64,000 nucleotides of DNA from Hordeum vulgare subsp. vulgare (GCF_904849725.1 NC_058524.1:490241763-490305762), one strand, 5' to 3'. Positions 32,550 through 46,137 are shown, counted from the first letter of the stretch. Numbers and translations are program-made. Notes: generated by a model from the sequence alone, not told the origin.

Positions 32550-32813
32550 TGGTCCCCAAAGTAGTTTACTCAAGATTACCATGCAAAGTACATGATTGGT
32601 GGACATGCAATGAAGCTTAAAGTATATCATCGAGACTATAGTGAGTCTCGAGAAGTCGTAGTGAAGATAGTGAAGGATGGGTGGGCGGCCATCACTAGGG
32701 GCTGGCCTAGAGTCGTTCGTTCTTTAGGAATGGAAGTGGGCAAAATATGGGCAGTCCGCTTCACCTTCTCTAGCAACCAGAATGTCTTTTGGCTCTCTCT
32801 TTACTTTCTTTGA
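32550..32813 (+). pseudogene. B3-like pseudogene, exon B (C-terminal half of domain)
   Basis: Starts after CCTTTGCAG, in phase with exon A, with one nonsense codon (TAG, 32562-32564). It then reads YMIGGHAMKLKVYHRDYS and a stretch with KDGWAAITRGWPRVV, a G...G turn and AVRFTFSSNQN. The RGW..VV..........FRFT pattern is the typical end of a plant B3 domain. The frame closes with TGA at 32811-32813. A second related copy is at 60473-60664. B3 proteins are plant transcription factors; this copy is broken and enclosed by transposon ends, so it is probably a captured fragment. Confidence 0.6.
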
Positions 32814-33182
32814 TACAACCATGGTTCCACCATTCTTTATTTGTCCCTTCTATAGTTTTTCTTTTTTCTGCAAATTGATGCTTATGTAGTTCTTGAGTAT
32901 ATGTACATGTGAATTGATATTGCATTCGTTCTTCAACCTATATTTAAACATGATTTCATACTTTCAAATTCAAATTATGTGAATTATGAATGATGGTACA
33001 AAGTTAGAGGTAAATTATGCTATGCATGCCATTACAATGCACACAATTTGAGAAAGTAAAACGCATGCGATCAACTTTAAGATCAGACACGTTTCTCCAC
33101 TCCCGGCATGTGCGGTGAATTTCTGCAGCGCACAAAGTGGGCCGACAAACAGCGTGTGAGATTAACAACACGAGCGCATACA
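32814..33182 (+). other. Non-coding 3' flank of B3-like pseudogene
   Basis: Similar in layout to 60665-61080, including a shared segment around ATGTTTCTCC/ATGTTTCACA, so it probably belongs to the same transposon family. The Copia insertion interrupts it at 33188. Confidence 0.5.
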
Positions 33183-33187
33183 GTTAC

Positions 33188-35007
33188 TATTGGGGAACGT
33201 TGCATGGGAAACAAAAAAAAATTATACGCACACGCAATACCTATCAATAGTGATGATCATCTACGAGAGGGAGAGTGAATCTACATACCCTTGTAGATTG
33301 CTAAGCGCAAGCGTAAATAATGCGGTTGATGTAGTGGAACTTATTTAAGATCCAAATCGCAGCCTATCCCGCGATCTCATCATGATCCGAACCGTGATCC
33401 CATCACGATCCATCCCGATCTAGTTCCGAACGGATGGCACCTCTGCGTTCATCACACGTACAGCTCGATGATGATCCTTGCCTTCTTGATCCAGCAAGAG
33501 GGGCGAAGAGGTAGATAAGTTCTCCAGCACGGCGGCATGGTGGTGGTGGTGGTGGAGCTATTCCAGCAGGGCTTTGCCTAAGCACCGCTGAAACTGGACT
33601 AGAGGAGAAACAGATCTAGAGAGAGAGGGCGACACGTGGCTTTTTTCTGTGTCTCAAAAACCCTCAATCCTCTAGTATATATAGGAGGGAGGGAGGGGAG
33701 GAGGCATCCTCAAACCCTCAAGGTTTGGCCGAAATTGGAGGTGGAGGAGTCCTACTCCAATCCTACTAGGAGTAGGATTCTTCCTTTCCACTTTGAAACC
33801 CTTTCCAACTTTTCCACCTTTATGTTTTTTGTCTATCAAACCTCATGGGACTTAGTGGGAGCTTATATGACCCACTAGGGGCTGATTTGTATCCTCCCAA
33901 ATCCCATAAGGCCCCTCGGGGCGTGACACCACTCCTGATGGTCCTCGGTACCCTCCCGGCACTCCCAGTACACTACCGATGAGCCCGAAACTTTTTCGGT
34001 GACCAAAACATGACTTCCTAAATATTAGTCTTTACCTCCAGACCATTCCGGAGCTCCTCGTGACGTCCTGGATCTCATCCAGGACTCCGAACAACTTTCG
34101 GTTACCAACACCTATAACTCAACTATACCAAAACGTCACTGAACCTTAAGTGTGCAGACCCTGCGGGTTCGAGAACTATACAGACATGACCGAGACACCT
34201 CTACAGTCAATAACCAATAGCGGGACCTGGATACCCATATTGGCTACTACATATTCTTCGAAGATCTTTATCGGTTGAACCTCTTTGTCAAGGATTCAGT
34301 TAATCCCGTATGTTGTTCCCTTTGTCCTTCGGTATGTTACTAGCCCGAGATTCGTTCGTCGGTATCTCTATACCTAGTTCAATCTTGCTATCGGCAAGTC
34401 TCTTTACTCGTTCCGTAATACAAGATCTCATGGCTAACTCCTTAGTCACATTGCTTGCAAGGCTTATTGTGATGTTATATTACCGAGTGGGCCCCGAGAT
34501 ACCTCTCCATCATACGGCGTGACAAATCCCAGCCTCGATTCACGCCAACCCAACCGACACCTTCGGAGATACCTATAGAGCACCTTTATAGTAACCCAGT
34601 TACATTGCGACATTTGATACACACAAGGTATTCCTCCAGCATTTGGGAGTTGCATGATCTCATGGTCATAGGAACAGATACATTGACATGCAGAAAACAG
34701 TAGCAATAAACTGAGACGATCATATGATACGTTTATAGTTTGGGTCTTGTCCATCACATCATTCTCCTAATGATGTGATCCCATTATCAAGTGACAACTC
34801 TTGTCTATGCTTAGGAAACCCTAACCATCTTTGATCAATGAGCTAGTCAACTATAGGCTTACTAGGGACAGTGTTTTGTCCATGTATCCACACATGTATT
34901 TGAGTTCCGAATCAATACAATTATAGCATGGATAATAAACGATTATCATGAACAAGGAAATATAATAATAACCAATTCAGTATTGCATCTAGGGCATGTT
35001 TCCAATA
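33188..35007 (-). repeat. Copia 3' LTR
   Basis: On the minus strand it starts TATTGGAAACATGCCC at 35007 and ends ...CGTTCCCCAATA at 33188. TATA box TATATATA (33676-33683, minus). A GTG repeat lies at 33537-33557. It is flanked on the right by the polypurine tract GTGGGAGAC (minus strand, 35008-35016). Confidence 0.9.
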
Positions 35008-36260
35008 GTCTCCCACTTGCACTAGAGTCAATAATATAGTTCACATCACTGTGTGATTTTGATGAATCTAACACCCATATAGTTCTGGGGTTTGATCATG
35101 TCTTGCTTGTGAGAGAGGTTTTAGTCAACGGGTCTGACCCTTTGAGATCTGAGTGTGCTTTACAAATCTCTATGTCATCCTGTAGGTGCTGCTACCAACG
35201 TGCCGTTTTGGAACTATTCCAAATGACTGCTCCACTATAAGAATCTGGTTTACTACTCAGAGTTTTCCGATTAGGGTCAAAGCTTGCATCGGTGTAACCC
35301 TTTATGACGAACTCTTTTAACACCTCCATAATTGAGAAAAATTTCCTTAGTGCACTAGTTACTAAGGATAACTTTTGACCGTTGTCCAGTAATCCATTCC
35401 TGGATCACTTTCATACCCCTTGACAAATTCATGGCAAGGCACCCATCAGGTGCGGTACATAGCATAGTATACTATAGAGCCGATGGCTAATGCATAGGGG
35501 ATGACCTTCGTCCTTTCTCTTTCTTCTGCCGTGATCGGGCTTTGAGTCTTACTCAAATTCACACCTTACAAACAGCCAAGAACTCCTTTGCCGATCTATT
35601 TTGAACTCCTTCAAAAACTTATCAAGGCATGCATTTCATTGAATGTTTTATCAAGCGTCTTGATCTATCTCTATAGATCTTAATGCTCAATGTTCAAGTA
35701 GCTCAATCAAGGTTTTCCTCTGAAAACACATTTTCAAACAACCCTATATGCTTTCCAGAAATTCTACATCATTTATGATCAACAATATGTCAACCACATA
35801 TACTCATCAGAAATTCTATAGTGATCCCACTCACTTCCTTGGAAATACAAGTTTCTCACAAACTTTGTATAAACCCAAAATCTTTGATCATCACATCAAA
35901 GTGCATATACAACTCTGAGATGCTTACTCGAGTCCTTAGAAGGATCGCTAGAGCTTGCATACTTGTTAGCATCCTTAGGATCGACAAAACCTTCTGGTTG
36001 TATCACATACAACCTTTCCTCAAGGAAACCATCGAGGAAACAATGTTTTGACATCCATCTGCAAGATGCAGCAACTGCTAACATAATTCCAACAAACTTT
36101 TAGCATCGTTACGAGTGAGAAACTCTCATCATAGTCAACTCTTTGAATTTGTCGGAAACATCTTTGCGACAAGTCGAGCCCTTTTTAATGGTGACTTTTC
36201 ACCAGCATCGCCTGTCTTCCTTTTAAAGATCCATTTGTCTTCTTTTTAAAGATCCATCTG
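35008..36260 (-). pseudogene. Copia RT and RNase H remnant
   Basis: Minus-strand translation around 36084-35896 gives LYVIQPEGFVDPKDANK, the RT segment before the YVDD region of Copia elements. Further decayed RT/RNase H text continues to about 35100. Stops and frameshifts are frequent, so no catalytic motif can be shown with confidence. Next to the LTR is the polypurine tract. Confidence 0.7.
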
Positions 36261-36859
36261 TACTTAATAGTCTTGCGACCATAAAGTAATTCTTCCAAAG
36301 TCTACACTTTGTTTTCATACGTGGATCCTCTCTCGGATTTCATGGCCTCCAGCCATTTGTCAGAATCTGGGCCCACCATCGCTTCTTCATAGCTCCTAGG
36401 TTCATTGTTGTCCAACGACACGACCTCCAAGACAGGAATACAGTATCACTCTAGAGCAGTACGTTTCCTTGTCGGCCTATGAGGTTTGTAGTAACTTGAT
36501 CCGAAGCTTTATGATCACTATCATCAGTTTCCACTTCAATTGGTATAGGTGCCACAGGAATCACTTCCTACTCCTTGCTACACTCTGGTTGAAGTGAAGG
36601 TTCAACAACCTCGTCAAGTTTCCACCATCCTCCCGCTCAATTCTTTCGAAAGAAACTTTTTCTCAAGAAAGGACCCATTTCTAGAAACTAACACTTTGTT
36701 TCCAGATCTGAGATAGGAGATATACCCAAATGTTTTGGGTGTCCTATGAAGATGCATTGATCCGCTTTGGGTTCGAGGTTATCACGCTGAAACTTTTTCA
36801 CATAAGTGTCATAGCCCCAAACTTTTAAGAAACGATAGCTTAGGTTTCTCCAAACCATA

Positions 36860-37810
36860 GTTGATACGTTGTCATCTCAACGGAATTACGTGGTTCCTAT
36901 TCAAAGTGAATGCGGCTGTCTCTAATGCATAATCCATAAACGATAGTGGTAATTCAACAAGAGACATCATAGTATGCACCATATCAAATAGGGCGCGGCT
37001 ATGACGTTCGGACACACCCTCACATTGCGGTGTTCTAGGTGGCATGAGATGTGGAACAATTTTCACAATGTCTTAATTGTGTACCAAACTCACAACTCAG
37101 ATATTCACTTCTATGATCATATCATAGACATTTTATCCTCTTGTCATGATGATTTTCAATTTCACTCTGAAATTACTTGAACCTTTCAATAATTCAGATT
37201 TGTGTTTCATCAAGTAAATATACTAGTATCTACTCAAATCATTTGTGAAGTAAGAACAAAACAATATCCACTGTGTGCCCCAACACTCATTGGACTGCAC
37301 ACATCAAAATGTATCACTTCCAACGAGTTACTTTCTTGTTCCATCTCACTCGAAAACGATGCCTTTAGTCATCTTGCCCATGTGGTATAATTTGCATGTC
37401 TCAAGTGATTCAAAAATCAAGTGAGTCCAAACGGTCCATCTGCATGGAGTTTCTTCATGCGTTTATACCAATATGACTCACGTGGCAGTGCCACAAGTAA
37501 GTGGTACTATCATTACTACTTTATATCCTTTTGCATCAATATTATGAACATGTGTATTACTACGATCGAGATCCAATAAACCATTCATTTTAGGTGCAAG
37601 ACCATAGAAGGTATTATTCAAACAAATACAGTAACCATTATTCTCTTTAAATGAATAATCGCATTGCAATAAACAAAATCTAATCATGTCTATGCTCAAC
37701 GCAAATACCAAATAACAATTATTTAGGTTTAACACTAATCCCGATGGTAGAGGGACCGTGCGATGTTTGATCACATCAACCTTGGAAACACTTCCAACAC
37801 ATATCGTCAC
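36860..37810 (-). pseudogene. Copia protease/integrase remnant
   Basis: On minus, 37810-37478 reads PLPSGLVLNLNNCYLVFALS and NNTFYGLAPKMNGLLDLD, the region between protease and integrase in Angela-type polyproteins. Then 37066-36872 gives RTPQCEGVSERHSRALFDMV with LPLSFMDYALETAAFTLNR, the end of the integrase core (Q.NGVSER..R.L motif, here QCEGVSER). Several frames are needed, so it is dead. Confidence 0.8.
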
Positions 37811-37989
37811 CTCGCCTTTAGCTAGTCTCTGTTTATTCCGTAGCTTTTATTTCGAGTTACTAACACTTAGCAACCGAACCGGTACCTTATACCCTGGTGC
37901 TACTAGGGGCACTAGTAAATTACACATCAATATAATGTACATCCAATATACTTTTGTCGACTTTGCCAAAATTCTCATCTACCAAGTAT

Positions 37990-38960
37990 CTAGGGTAGTT
38001 CCGCTTTAGTGACTGTTCCCCTCATTACACAAGAATTTAGTCACGGGTTTGTGTTCAACCTTGGGTTTCTTCACTAGAGCAACAACTAGTTTGTCGTTTC
38101 ATGAAGTATCCCTTCTTGCCCTTGCCCTTCTTGAAACTAGTGGTTTTACTAACCATCCACAATTGATGCTCCTACTTGATTTCTACTTTCGCGGTGTCAA
38201 ACATTGTGAATAGCTCAAGGATCATCATATATATCCTTGATATGTTATAGTTCATCACGAAGCTCTAGTAGCTTGGTGGCATTGACTTTGAAGAACCATC
38301 ACTATCTCATTTGGAAGATCCACTCCCACTCGATTCAAGCGTTCATAGTACTCAAACAATCTGAGCACGTGCTCAACGATTGAGCTTTTCTCCCTAACTT
38401 TGTAGACAAAGAATCTTGTCGGAGGTATCATACCTCTCAACAAGGGCACGAGCATGAAATCCCAATTTCATCTCTTGGAACATCTCATATGTTCCGTCAT
38501 GTTCAAAACGTCTTCGGCGCCTTAATTCTATGCCGTTAAGCATTACGCACTGAACTATCACGTAGTCATCAAAACGTGTATGTCAGATGTTCGCAACATC
38601 CACAGACGACGCTCGAGGTTCAACACACCGACCGGTGCATTAAGGACATAACCGTTCTGCGCATCAATGGGGACAATCCTGAGTTTACAAACCCAGTCTG
38701 CATAACTGCTACTATCAATTTTCAACTAAGTTTCTCTAGGAACATATCTAAAACAGTAGAGCTACAGCGCAAGCTACAACATAATTTGCAAAGACCTTTT
38801 GACTATGTTCATGACAATGAGTTCAATTAATCATATTACTTAAGAACTCCCACTCAAATAGGCATCCCTCTAGTCATTTAAGTGGCGCATGATCCAAATG
38901 CACTAACTCAAGTCCGATCATCACGTGATTTGAGTTTAGCTTCAATGGTGAACATCTCCA
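37990..38960 (-). pseudogene. Copia gag remnant
   Basis: On minus, 38455-38255 reads KVREKSSIVEHVLRLFEYYE then VDLPNEIVMVLQS, a decayed UBN2-type Copia gag. The upstream part is broken by stops. 38960-39724 continues as untranslated leader. Confidence 0.65.
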
Positions 38961-39724
38961 TGTTGATCATATCAACTATATGGTTCATGCTCGACCTTTC
39001 GGTCTCTTGTGTTCTGAGGCCATGTCTATACATGCTAGGCTCATCAAGTTTAACCCGAGTGTTCCCCGTGTGCAACTGTTTTGCACCCGTTGCATGTTAA
39101 CATTGAGTCTATCACACCCGATCATCACGTGGTGTCTCGAAACGACGAACTGTCGCAACGGTGCATAATCAAGGAGAACACAATTTTATCTTGAAATTTT
39201 AGTGAGGGATCACCTTATGATGCTACCGTCGTACTAAGAAAAACAAGGTGCATAGAAGGATTAACATCACATGCAAATCATAAGTCACATGATATGGCCA
39301 TGAACTTGTGATTCTTGATCTCCATCACCAAAGCACCGACATGATCTCCATCGTCACCGGCGCCCCACCATGATCACCATCATCGTGTCGCCATCGAGGT
39401 GGTCACGCTATCTATGCTATTACTACTAAAGCTACAACCTAGAGATATAGTAAAAGCATCTGCAAGCACAAACGTTAGTTCAAAGATAACCCTATGGCTC
39501 CTGCCGGTTGCCATAGCATCCACGTGCAACTCGATATTTAACTATTACAACATGATCATCTCATACATCCAATATATCATATCATGTCTTTGGCCATATC
39601 ACATCACATGCATACCCTACAAAAACAAGTTACACGTCCTCCAATTTGTTGTTGCATGTTTTACGTGGCTGCTATGGGTATCTAGTATGATCGCATCTTA
39701 CTTACGCAAAGCCGCAACGGTGAT

Positions 39725-41253
39725 TGATACGTCCATTTTGCATCATGCTTTCATGTTGATATTTATCGCTTTATGGGTACTTATATTACTTTGTGGTACC
39801 ATATTTATGCCTTTTCTCTCTTATTTTGCAAGGTTTATTTGAAGAGGGAGAATTCAAGCAGCTGGAATTCTGGACTGGAAAAGGAGCAAATTTGAGTCCT
39901 CTATTCTGCACAACTCAAATGCCCTGAAAATTTATGTGGCATTTTTAGGGAATATATAAAAAAAATACAGGGTGAAAGAAGTACCAGAGGGGAGCTACCA
40001 GGGCCCCAGAAGCCTGGTAGACGCCAACCCCCCTGGTGGCGGCTATAGGGCTTGTGGGCTCCCTGACGGCCCACTGGCCCCCCTCTTTGGCTATATGAAG
40101 GGCTTCGTTCCAGAAAAAATCAAGACGGAGCTTTTTCGTGGTTTCGCCGCCGCCACAAGGCAGAACTTGAGCAGATCCAATTTAGAGCTCCGGCAGGACG
40201 ATCCTGCTGGGGAAACTTCCCTCCCGGAGGGGGAAATCATCGCCATCGTCATCACCAACACTCCTCTCGTCGGAGGGGAGGCATCTTCATCAACATCTTC
40301 ATCAGCACCATCTCCTCTCCAATCCCTAGTTCATCTCTTGTAACCAATCTCCATCTCGCGACTCCGATTGGTACTTGTAAGGTTGCTAGTAGTGTTGATT
40401 ACTCTTTGTAGTTGATGCTAGTTGGATTACTTGGTGGAAGAGTTTATGTTCAGATCCTTGATGCTATTCATTACACCTCTGATCATGATTATGATTATGC
40501 TTTGTGAGTAGTTACTTTTGTTCCTAAGGACATGGGATAAGTCATGTTAATAATAGTCATGTGAATTTGGTATTCGTTCAGTATTTTCATATGATGTATG
40601 TTGTCTTTTCCTCTAGTGGTGTTATGTGAACGTCGACTACATAACACTTCACCATACTTGGGCCTAGAGGAAGGCATTGGGGAGTAGTAAGTAGATGATG
40701 GGTTGCTGGAGTGACAGAAGCTTAAACCCCAATCTATGAGTTGCTTCGTAAGGGGCTGATTTGGATCCACTAGTTTAATGTTATGGTTAGACGTTGTCTT
40801 AATTCTTCTTTCGTAGTTGCGGATGCTTCCGAGAGGGGTTAATCATAAGTGAGATGCATGTACCAGTAAGGGCAGTACCCAAGCACCGGTCCACCCACAT
40901 ATCAAACTATCAAAGTAACGAACGCGAATCACATGAACATGATGAAACTAGCATGACAAAAATTCCCGTGTGTCCTCAGGAGCATTTTTCCTCCTATAAG
41001 ACTTTGTTCAGGCTTGTCCCTTACTACAAAAGGGATTGGGCCACTTGCTGCACCATTGCTACTACTTGTTACTTGTTACTTTTCACTTGCTACGTTTCAC
41101 CTCGCTACATCATCACTTGTTACCGCTACTTTCAGTGCTTGCAGTTATTACCTTGCTGAAAACCGTTTATCAGAGCCTTCCGCTCCTCGTTGGGTTCGAC
41201 ACTCTTACTTATCGAAAGGACTACGATTGATCCCCTATACTTGTGGGTCATCA
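39725..41253 (+). repeat. Gypsy A 5' LTR
   Basis: TGATACGTCCATTTTGCATC ... TGTGGGTCATCA. Over its first 300 bp it differs from the 3' LTR at roughly 25-30 positions; the rest is more similar. Confidence 0.92.
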
Positions 41254-41264
41254 AGACTCTTTTC

Positions 41265-41282
41265 TGGCGCCGTTGCTGGGGA
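41265..41282 (+). other. tRNA-Asp primer-binding site (gypsy A)
   Basis: TGGCGCCGTTGCTGGGGA differs at one position from the complement of the 3' end of plant tRNA-Asp (TGGCGCCGTTGCCGGGGA). It lies 11 bp after the LTR. Confidence 0.85.
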
Positions 41283-41329
41283 GTGAAGTGCCTTTGGTAA
41301 GTGGAAATTGGTAAGGAAATATTTATATA

Positions 41330-42991
41330 TTGTGCCGAAATTTATTGTCACTTGTCACTATGGAAACTGTAACTTTGAGGAGTTTGTTCGGGGTATCTTC
41401 ACCACGAACGGAACCACGAGGAGTTGTTCCTCAACCTGAGGTACCTACTGAAAATATCTTTTATGAAATTCCTTCGGGCATGCTTGAGAAACTACTGGCT
41501 AATCCTTTTACAGCAGATGGATCTTCACATCCAGACTTGCATCTGATCTATGTAGATGAAGTTTGTGGTTTATTTAAGCTTGCAGGTTTGCCTGAGGATG
41601 AGGTAAAGAAGAAAGTCTTTCCTTTATATTTGAAGGATAAGGCGTTGACATGGTATAGGCTATCTGGTGATACTGGATCATGGGACTACAATCGGTTGAA
41701 ATTGGAATTTCATCAAAAGTTCTATCCTATGCATTTAGTACATCGTGATCGGAATTATATTTATAACTTTTGGCCTCGTGACAGGGAAAGCATAGCTCAA
41801 GCTTGGGGGAGGCTTAAATCAATGCTATATCCATGCCCCAATCATGAGCTCTCGAGAGAAATTATCACTCAAAACTTTCATGCTTGGCTTTCTCATGAAG
41901 ATCGTACCATGCTTGACACTTCTTGTACCGGTTCTTTTATGAAGAAGGATATTGACCACAAGTGGAGTTTATTGGAAAGAATCAAATGTAACTCTGAAGA
42001 TTGGGAGCTGGAAGAAGGTAAGGAGTCAGGTATGAATTTCCAGTTTGATTGCGTTAAATCTTTTGTTGAGACAAACACTTGTAGAGATTTTAGCGCTAAG
42101 TATGGACTTGACTCTGAGATAGTAGCTTATCTATGTGAATCTTTTGCTGCTCACGTTGATCTTCCCAAAGAGAAGTGGTTTAAGTATCATCCTCCTGTAG
42201 AAAGCAACATAGTCAAAACCAATCTAGTTGAGGAGAAAGTCATTGCTTTTAGTGATCCTGTTGTTCCTTGTGCCTACACTCAGAAACCACCTTACCCTGC
42301 TAGGAAAAAGGATTATTCTAAAGCTCCAACTGTGATACGTAGGGGTTACATTAGACCACTTGCACCCCGTGAGGAAATTAGAGTTGAACCTAGTGTTTCT
42401 ATTATCAAAGATCTCTTAGCCAAAGACATAGATGGGCATGTTATCAAATTCTGTGAGGACTCCGCTAGAATTGCTAAACCTCACGCGAAAGCCAAATACG
42501 GTCGTGTAGTTGGCCTACCCGTTGTTTCTATCAAGATAGGAGATCACTGTTACCATGGTTTATGTGATATGGTACCTAGTGTTAGTGCAATACCCCGTTC
42601 CCTATATGATGAAATCAAAGATGAGATTGCACCTGCTGAGCTAGAACCCATTGATGTCACTATTATGCTAGCTAATAGAGACACTATCTGCCCTCTCGGA
42701 ATTGTGAGAGACGTAGAAGTCCTGTGTGGTAAGACGAAGTATCCTACTAATTTCCTCGTCCTTGGTACTGCACAAGATAGCTTTTCTCCCATCATATTCG
42801 GTAGACCCTTTCTCAACACTGTCAATGCTCACATTGATTGCATTAAGCAGACTGTCACTGTTATTTTTGAGGGTGTGTCTCATGAATTTAATTTTCCAAG
42901 TTTGGAAGACAACCCCATGAAAAAGAATCGTCTGGTAGGGATGAAATCATTGCTTTTGCCTCTATTGTCGTACCTCCTACGGATCCTTTAG
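41330..42991 (+). pseudogene. Gypsy A gag-protease
   Basis: A frame of 553 codons is open; an ATG at 41360 (METVTLRSLFG) is a better start than 41330. Gag core: LYLKDKALTWYRLSGDTGSW and LKLEFHQKFYP (about residues 95-135 of the frame). The protease region starts near 42480 (VVSIKIGDHCYHGLCDM). Its active site reads DMVPS where family members have D-[LM]-GAS, so two catalytic-loop residues are changed. It continues with IIFGRPFLNT and HEFNF. The frame shifts near 42910, just past HEFNF, and ends at 42991 on a wrong-frame tail. Athila elements normally read straight into RT, so this is an inactivating indel. Confidence 0.85.
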
Positions 42992-42999
42992 AGCAATAT

Positions 43000-44607
43000 A
43001 TGCTTGAGCATGAAAATGATATGCATATGGAGGAAAGAGATGAGATACATAAAATTGTCTTAGAACAATATCCTATTCTCAAGAATAATCTGCCTGTTGA
43101 ACTGCTTGGGGATCCTCCCCCACCAAAGGGTGATCCTGTGTTCGAGCTTAAACAGTTGCCTGATACTCTTAAGTATGCCTATCTTGATGAGAAGGAGATA
43201 TATCCTGTTATGATTAGTGCTCTCCTCTCAGAGCACGAAGAGAAGAAGTTACTAAAAACTCTGAGGAAGCACCGTGTTGCTATTGGATATACTCTTGATG
43301 ATCTTAAGGGTATTAGTCCCACTCTATGTCAGCAGAAGATTAAAACCGATCCTGATTCTAAACCAATTGTTGATCATCAAAGGAGATTAAATCCTAAGAT
43401 GAAAGTGGTCATTAGAAAAGAAATATTAGAACTTCTGGAAGCAGGAATCATTTATCCTGTTGCTCATAGTAATTGGGTAAGTCCAGAACATTGCGTACCT
43501 AAGAAGGGAGGTATCACCGTCGTTCCTAATGATAAGAATGAATTAATCCCACAAAGGATTATTACTGGCTATAGGATGGTGATAGACTTCCGGAAACTGA
43601 ACAAGGCAACTAGGAAGGACCATTATCCTTTGTCGTTTATTGACCAAATGCTAGAAAGGCTATCCAAACACACACACTTCTTCTTTCTAGACGGTTATTC
43701 AGGTTTCTCGCAAATACCTGTTGCACAATCTGATCAGGAGAAAACCACTTTCACCTGCCCCTTCGGTACCTTTGCTTATAGACGTATGCCTTTTGTCCTA
43801 TGCAATGCACCTGCCACCTTTCAAAGATGTATGATGGCTATATTCTCTGACTTTTGTGAAAATATTGTCGAGGTTTTCATGGATGACTTCTCCGTTTACG
43901 GGTCTTCCTTTGATGATTGCCTCAGCAACCTTGATCGAGTCTTACAGAGATGCAAAGATACCAACCTCGTCTTGAATTGGGAGAAGTGCCACTTTATGGT
44001 TAATGAAGGCATCGCCTTAGGACACAAAATCTCTGAAAGAGGCATTGAAGTTGATAAGGCTAAGGTTGATGCAATTGAGAAAATGCCTTGCCCCACAGAT
44101 ATCAGAGGTATACGAAGTTTCCTAGGTCATGTTGGTTTCTATAGAAGGTTCATTAAAGACTTCTCTAAGATTTCTAGGCCTCTTACCAACCTCTTGCAGA
44201 AGGATGTTCCTTTTGTTTTTGATGAGGATTGTGAGGAAACTTTCGAAATACTTAAGAAGGCTTTGATAACCGCACCTATTGTTCAACCACCTGAATGGAA
44301 CTTGCCCTTTGAAATCATGTGCGACACTAGTGATTATGCTGTTGGTGTTGTTCTAGGACAAAGAGTTGACAAGAAGTTGAATGTTATTCACTATGCTAGT
44401 AAAAATCTAAACAGTGCCCAAAGAAACTATGCCACTACGGAAAAGGAGTTTTTAGCAATCGTGTTTGCACGTGAAAAGTTCAGATCTTATATAGTTGATT
44501 CCAAAGTCACTATTCACTCTGATCATGCTGCTATTAAGTACCTTATGGAGAAGAAGGACGCTAAGCCTAGGCTGATCAGATGGGTTCTCCCTACTACAGG
44601 AATTTGA
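43000..44607 (+). pseudogene. Gypsy A reverse transcriptase and RNase H
   Basis: Open for 535 codons. RT motifs: [48 protein letters not shown] and the catalytic FMDDFSVYG (about 43877-43903). Thumb and connection follow, then RNase H with [27 protein letters not shown] and [12 protein letters not shown] one-base insertion near 44588 diverts the frame and gives a stop at 44607. The correct frame continues ([13 protein letters not shown]) to about 44690. RT and RNase H catalytic residues look intact. Confidence 0.88.
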
Positions 44608-44689
44608 TTTGCACGTCGTTGACCGAAAGGGTGTCGATAACCCTGTAGCAGATAACTTGTCCAGGCTAGAGAATGTCCTTGATGACCCA

Positions 44690-46137
44690 TGACCTATTGA
44701 TGACAGCTTCCTGATGAGCAATTAATTTTCATCCGCACTTCACATAGTGCACCGTGGTATGCTGATTACGCAAATTATATCGTAGCCAAATACATACCAA
44801 CCAGTTTCACCTATCAGCAAAAGAAGAAATTCTTCTTTGAGTTGAGACACTACTTTTGGGATGATCCTCACCTTTCTAAGGAAGGAGTAGATGGTGTTAT
44901 TAGACGTTGTGTGCCTGAACATGAATAGGGACAGATCCTGCAGAAGTGTCATTCCGAAGCCTACGGAGGACACCATGCTGAAGATAGAACTGCTCATAAG
45001 GTATTGCAATCAGGTTTCTATTTGCCCACTCTCTTCAAGGATGCTCGTAAGTTTGTCTTGGCTTGTGACGAGTGCCAAAGAACAGGGAACATCAGTAAGC
45101 GTCAGGAAATGCCTATGAACTATTCACTTGTCATTGAACCATTCGATGTTTGGGGAGTTGATTATATGGGACCCTTCCCGAGTTCCAATGGGTACACTCA
45201 CATCTTAGTTGCTGTGGATTACGTCACTAAGTGGGTAGAAGCTATCCCCACTAAAAATGTTGATCACCACACCTCTATTAAGATGCTTAAAGAAGTCATT
45301 TTCCCAAGATTTGGAGACCCTAGATAATTGATGACTGATGGCGGTTCACACTTCATTCATGGCGTTTTCCGCAAGATGCTCGCTAAGTATGATGTCAACC
45401 ATAGAGTTGCATCTCCTTATCATCCTCAGTCTAGTGGTCAAGTGGAGTTGAGTAATAGGGAGATCAAATTGATCCTACAAAAGACTGTCAATAGATCTCG
45501 AAAGAATTGGTCTAACAAACTTGACGATGCACTATGGGCTTATAGGACTGCTTATAAGAATCCCATTGGCATGTCGCCGTATAAAATGGTTTACGGTAAG
45601 GCATGTCATTTACCTCTTGAGCTGGAACACAAAACTTATTGGGCAATCAAAGAGCTCAACTTCGATTTCAAACTTGCCGGTGAGAAGCGGTTGTTTGATA
45701 TTAGCTCATTCGATGAATGGAGGGGCCAAGCATATGAGAATGCCAAGTTGTTCAAGGAAAAGGTTAAGAGATGGCACGATAAACGAATACAGAAACGAGA
45801 GTTCAATGTAGGTGATTATGCCCTGCCATACAATTCTCGCTTAAGATTCTTCGCAGGCAAGCTTCTCTCTAAATGGGAAGGTCCTTACGTTATCGAGGAA
45901 GTATATCATTCCGGTGCCATCAAAATCAATAACACGGAAGGAAATTTTCCTAGAGTGGTAAATGGGCAAATAATCAAGCATTATATCCCCGGTACTCCCA
46001 TAAATGTTGAGACCAATATCATCAATATCATAACTCCAGAGGAGTACATAAGGGATGTTTATCAGCCTATTTCAGACCCTGAAAACGAAGAGGTATCTGT
46101 TTCGGTAAGTAATTGGACTCCGAAGCTTTTCCAATAG
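44690..46137 (+). pseudogene. Gypsy A integrase
   Basis: Begins in a damaged stretch (44690-45000) with a stop near 44924. Zinc-finger text is CHSEAYGGHHAEDRTAHKVL and CDECQRTGN. The core has D in WGVDYMGPF, D in LMTDGGSHF and E in [13 protein letters not shown], so the DDE triad is present. A TAA at 45325-45327 splits it two codons before LMTDGG. The rest is open to 46137 (269 codons) with the C-terminal [17 protein letters not shown] and [10 protein letters not shown]. Only a few lesions separate this from a continuous frame. Confidence 0.88.

Noticed and set aside
33537..33560. GTG repeat as a functional microsatellite
   Set aside because: It is part of the Copia LTR and present in its sister LTR near 50516.
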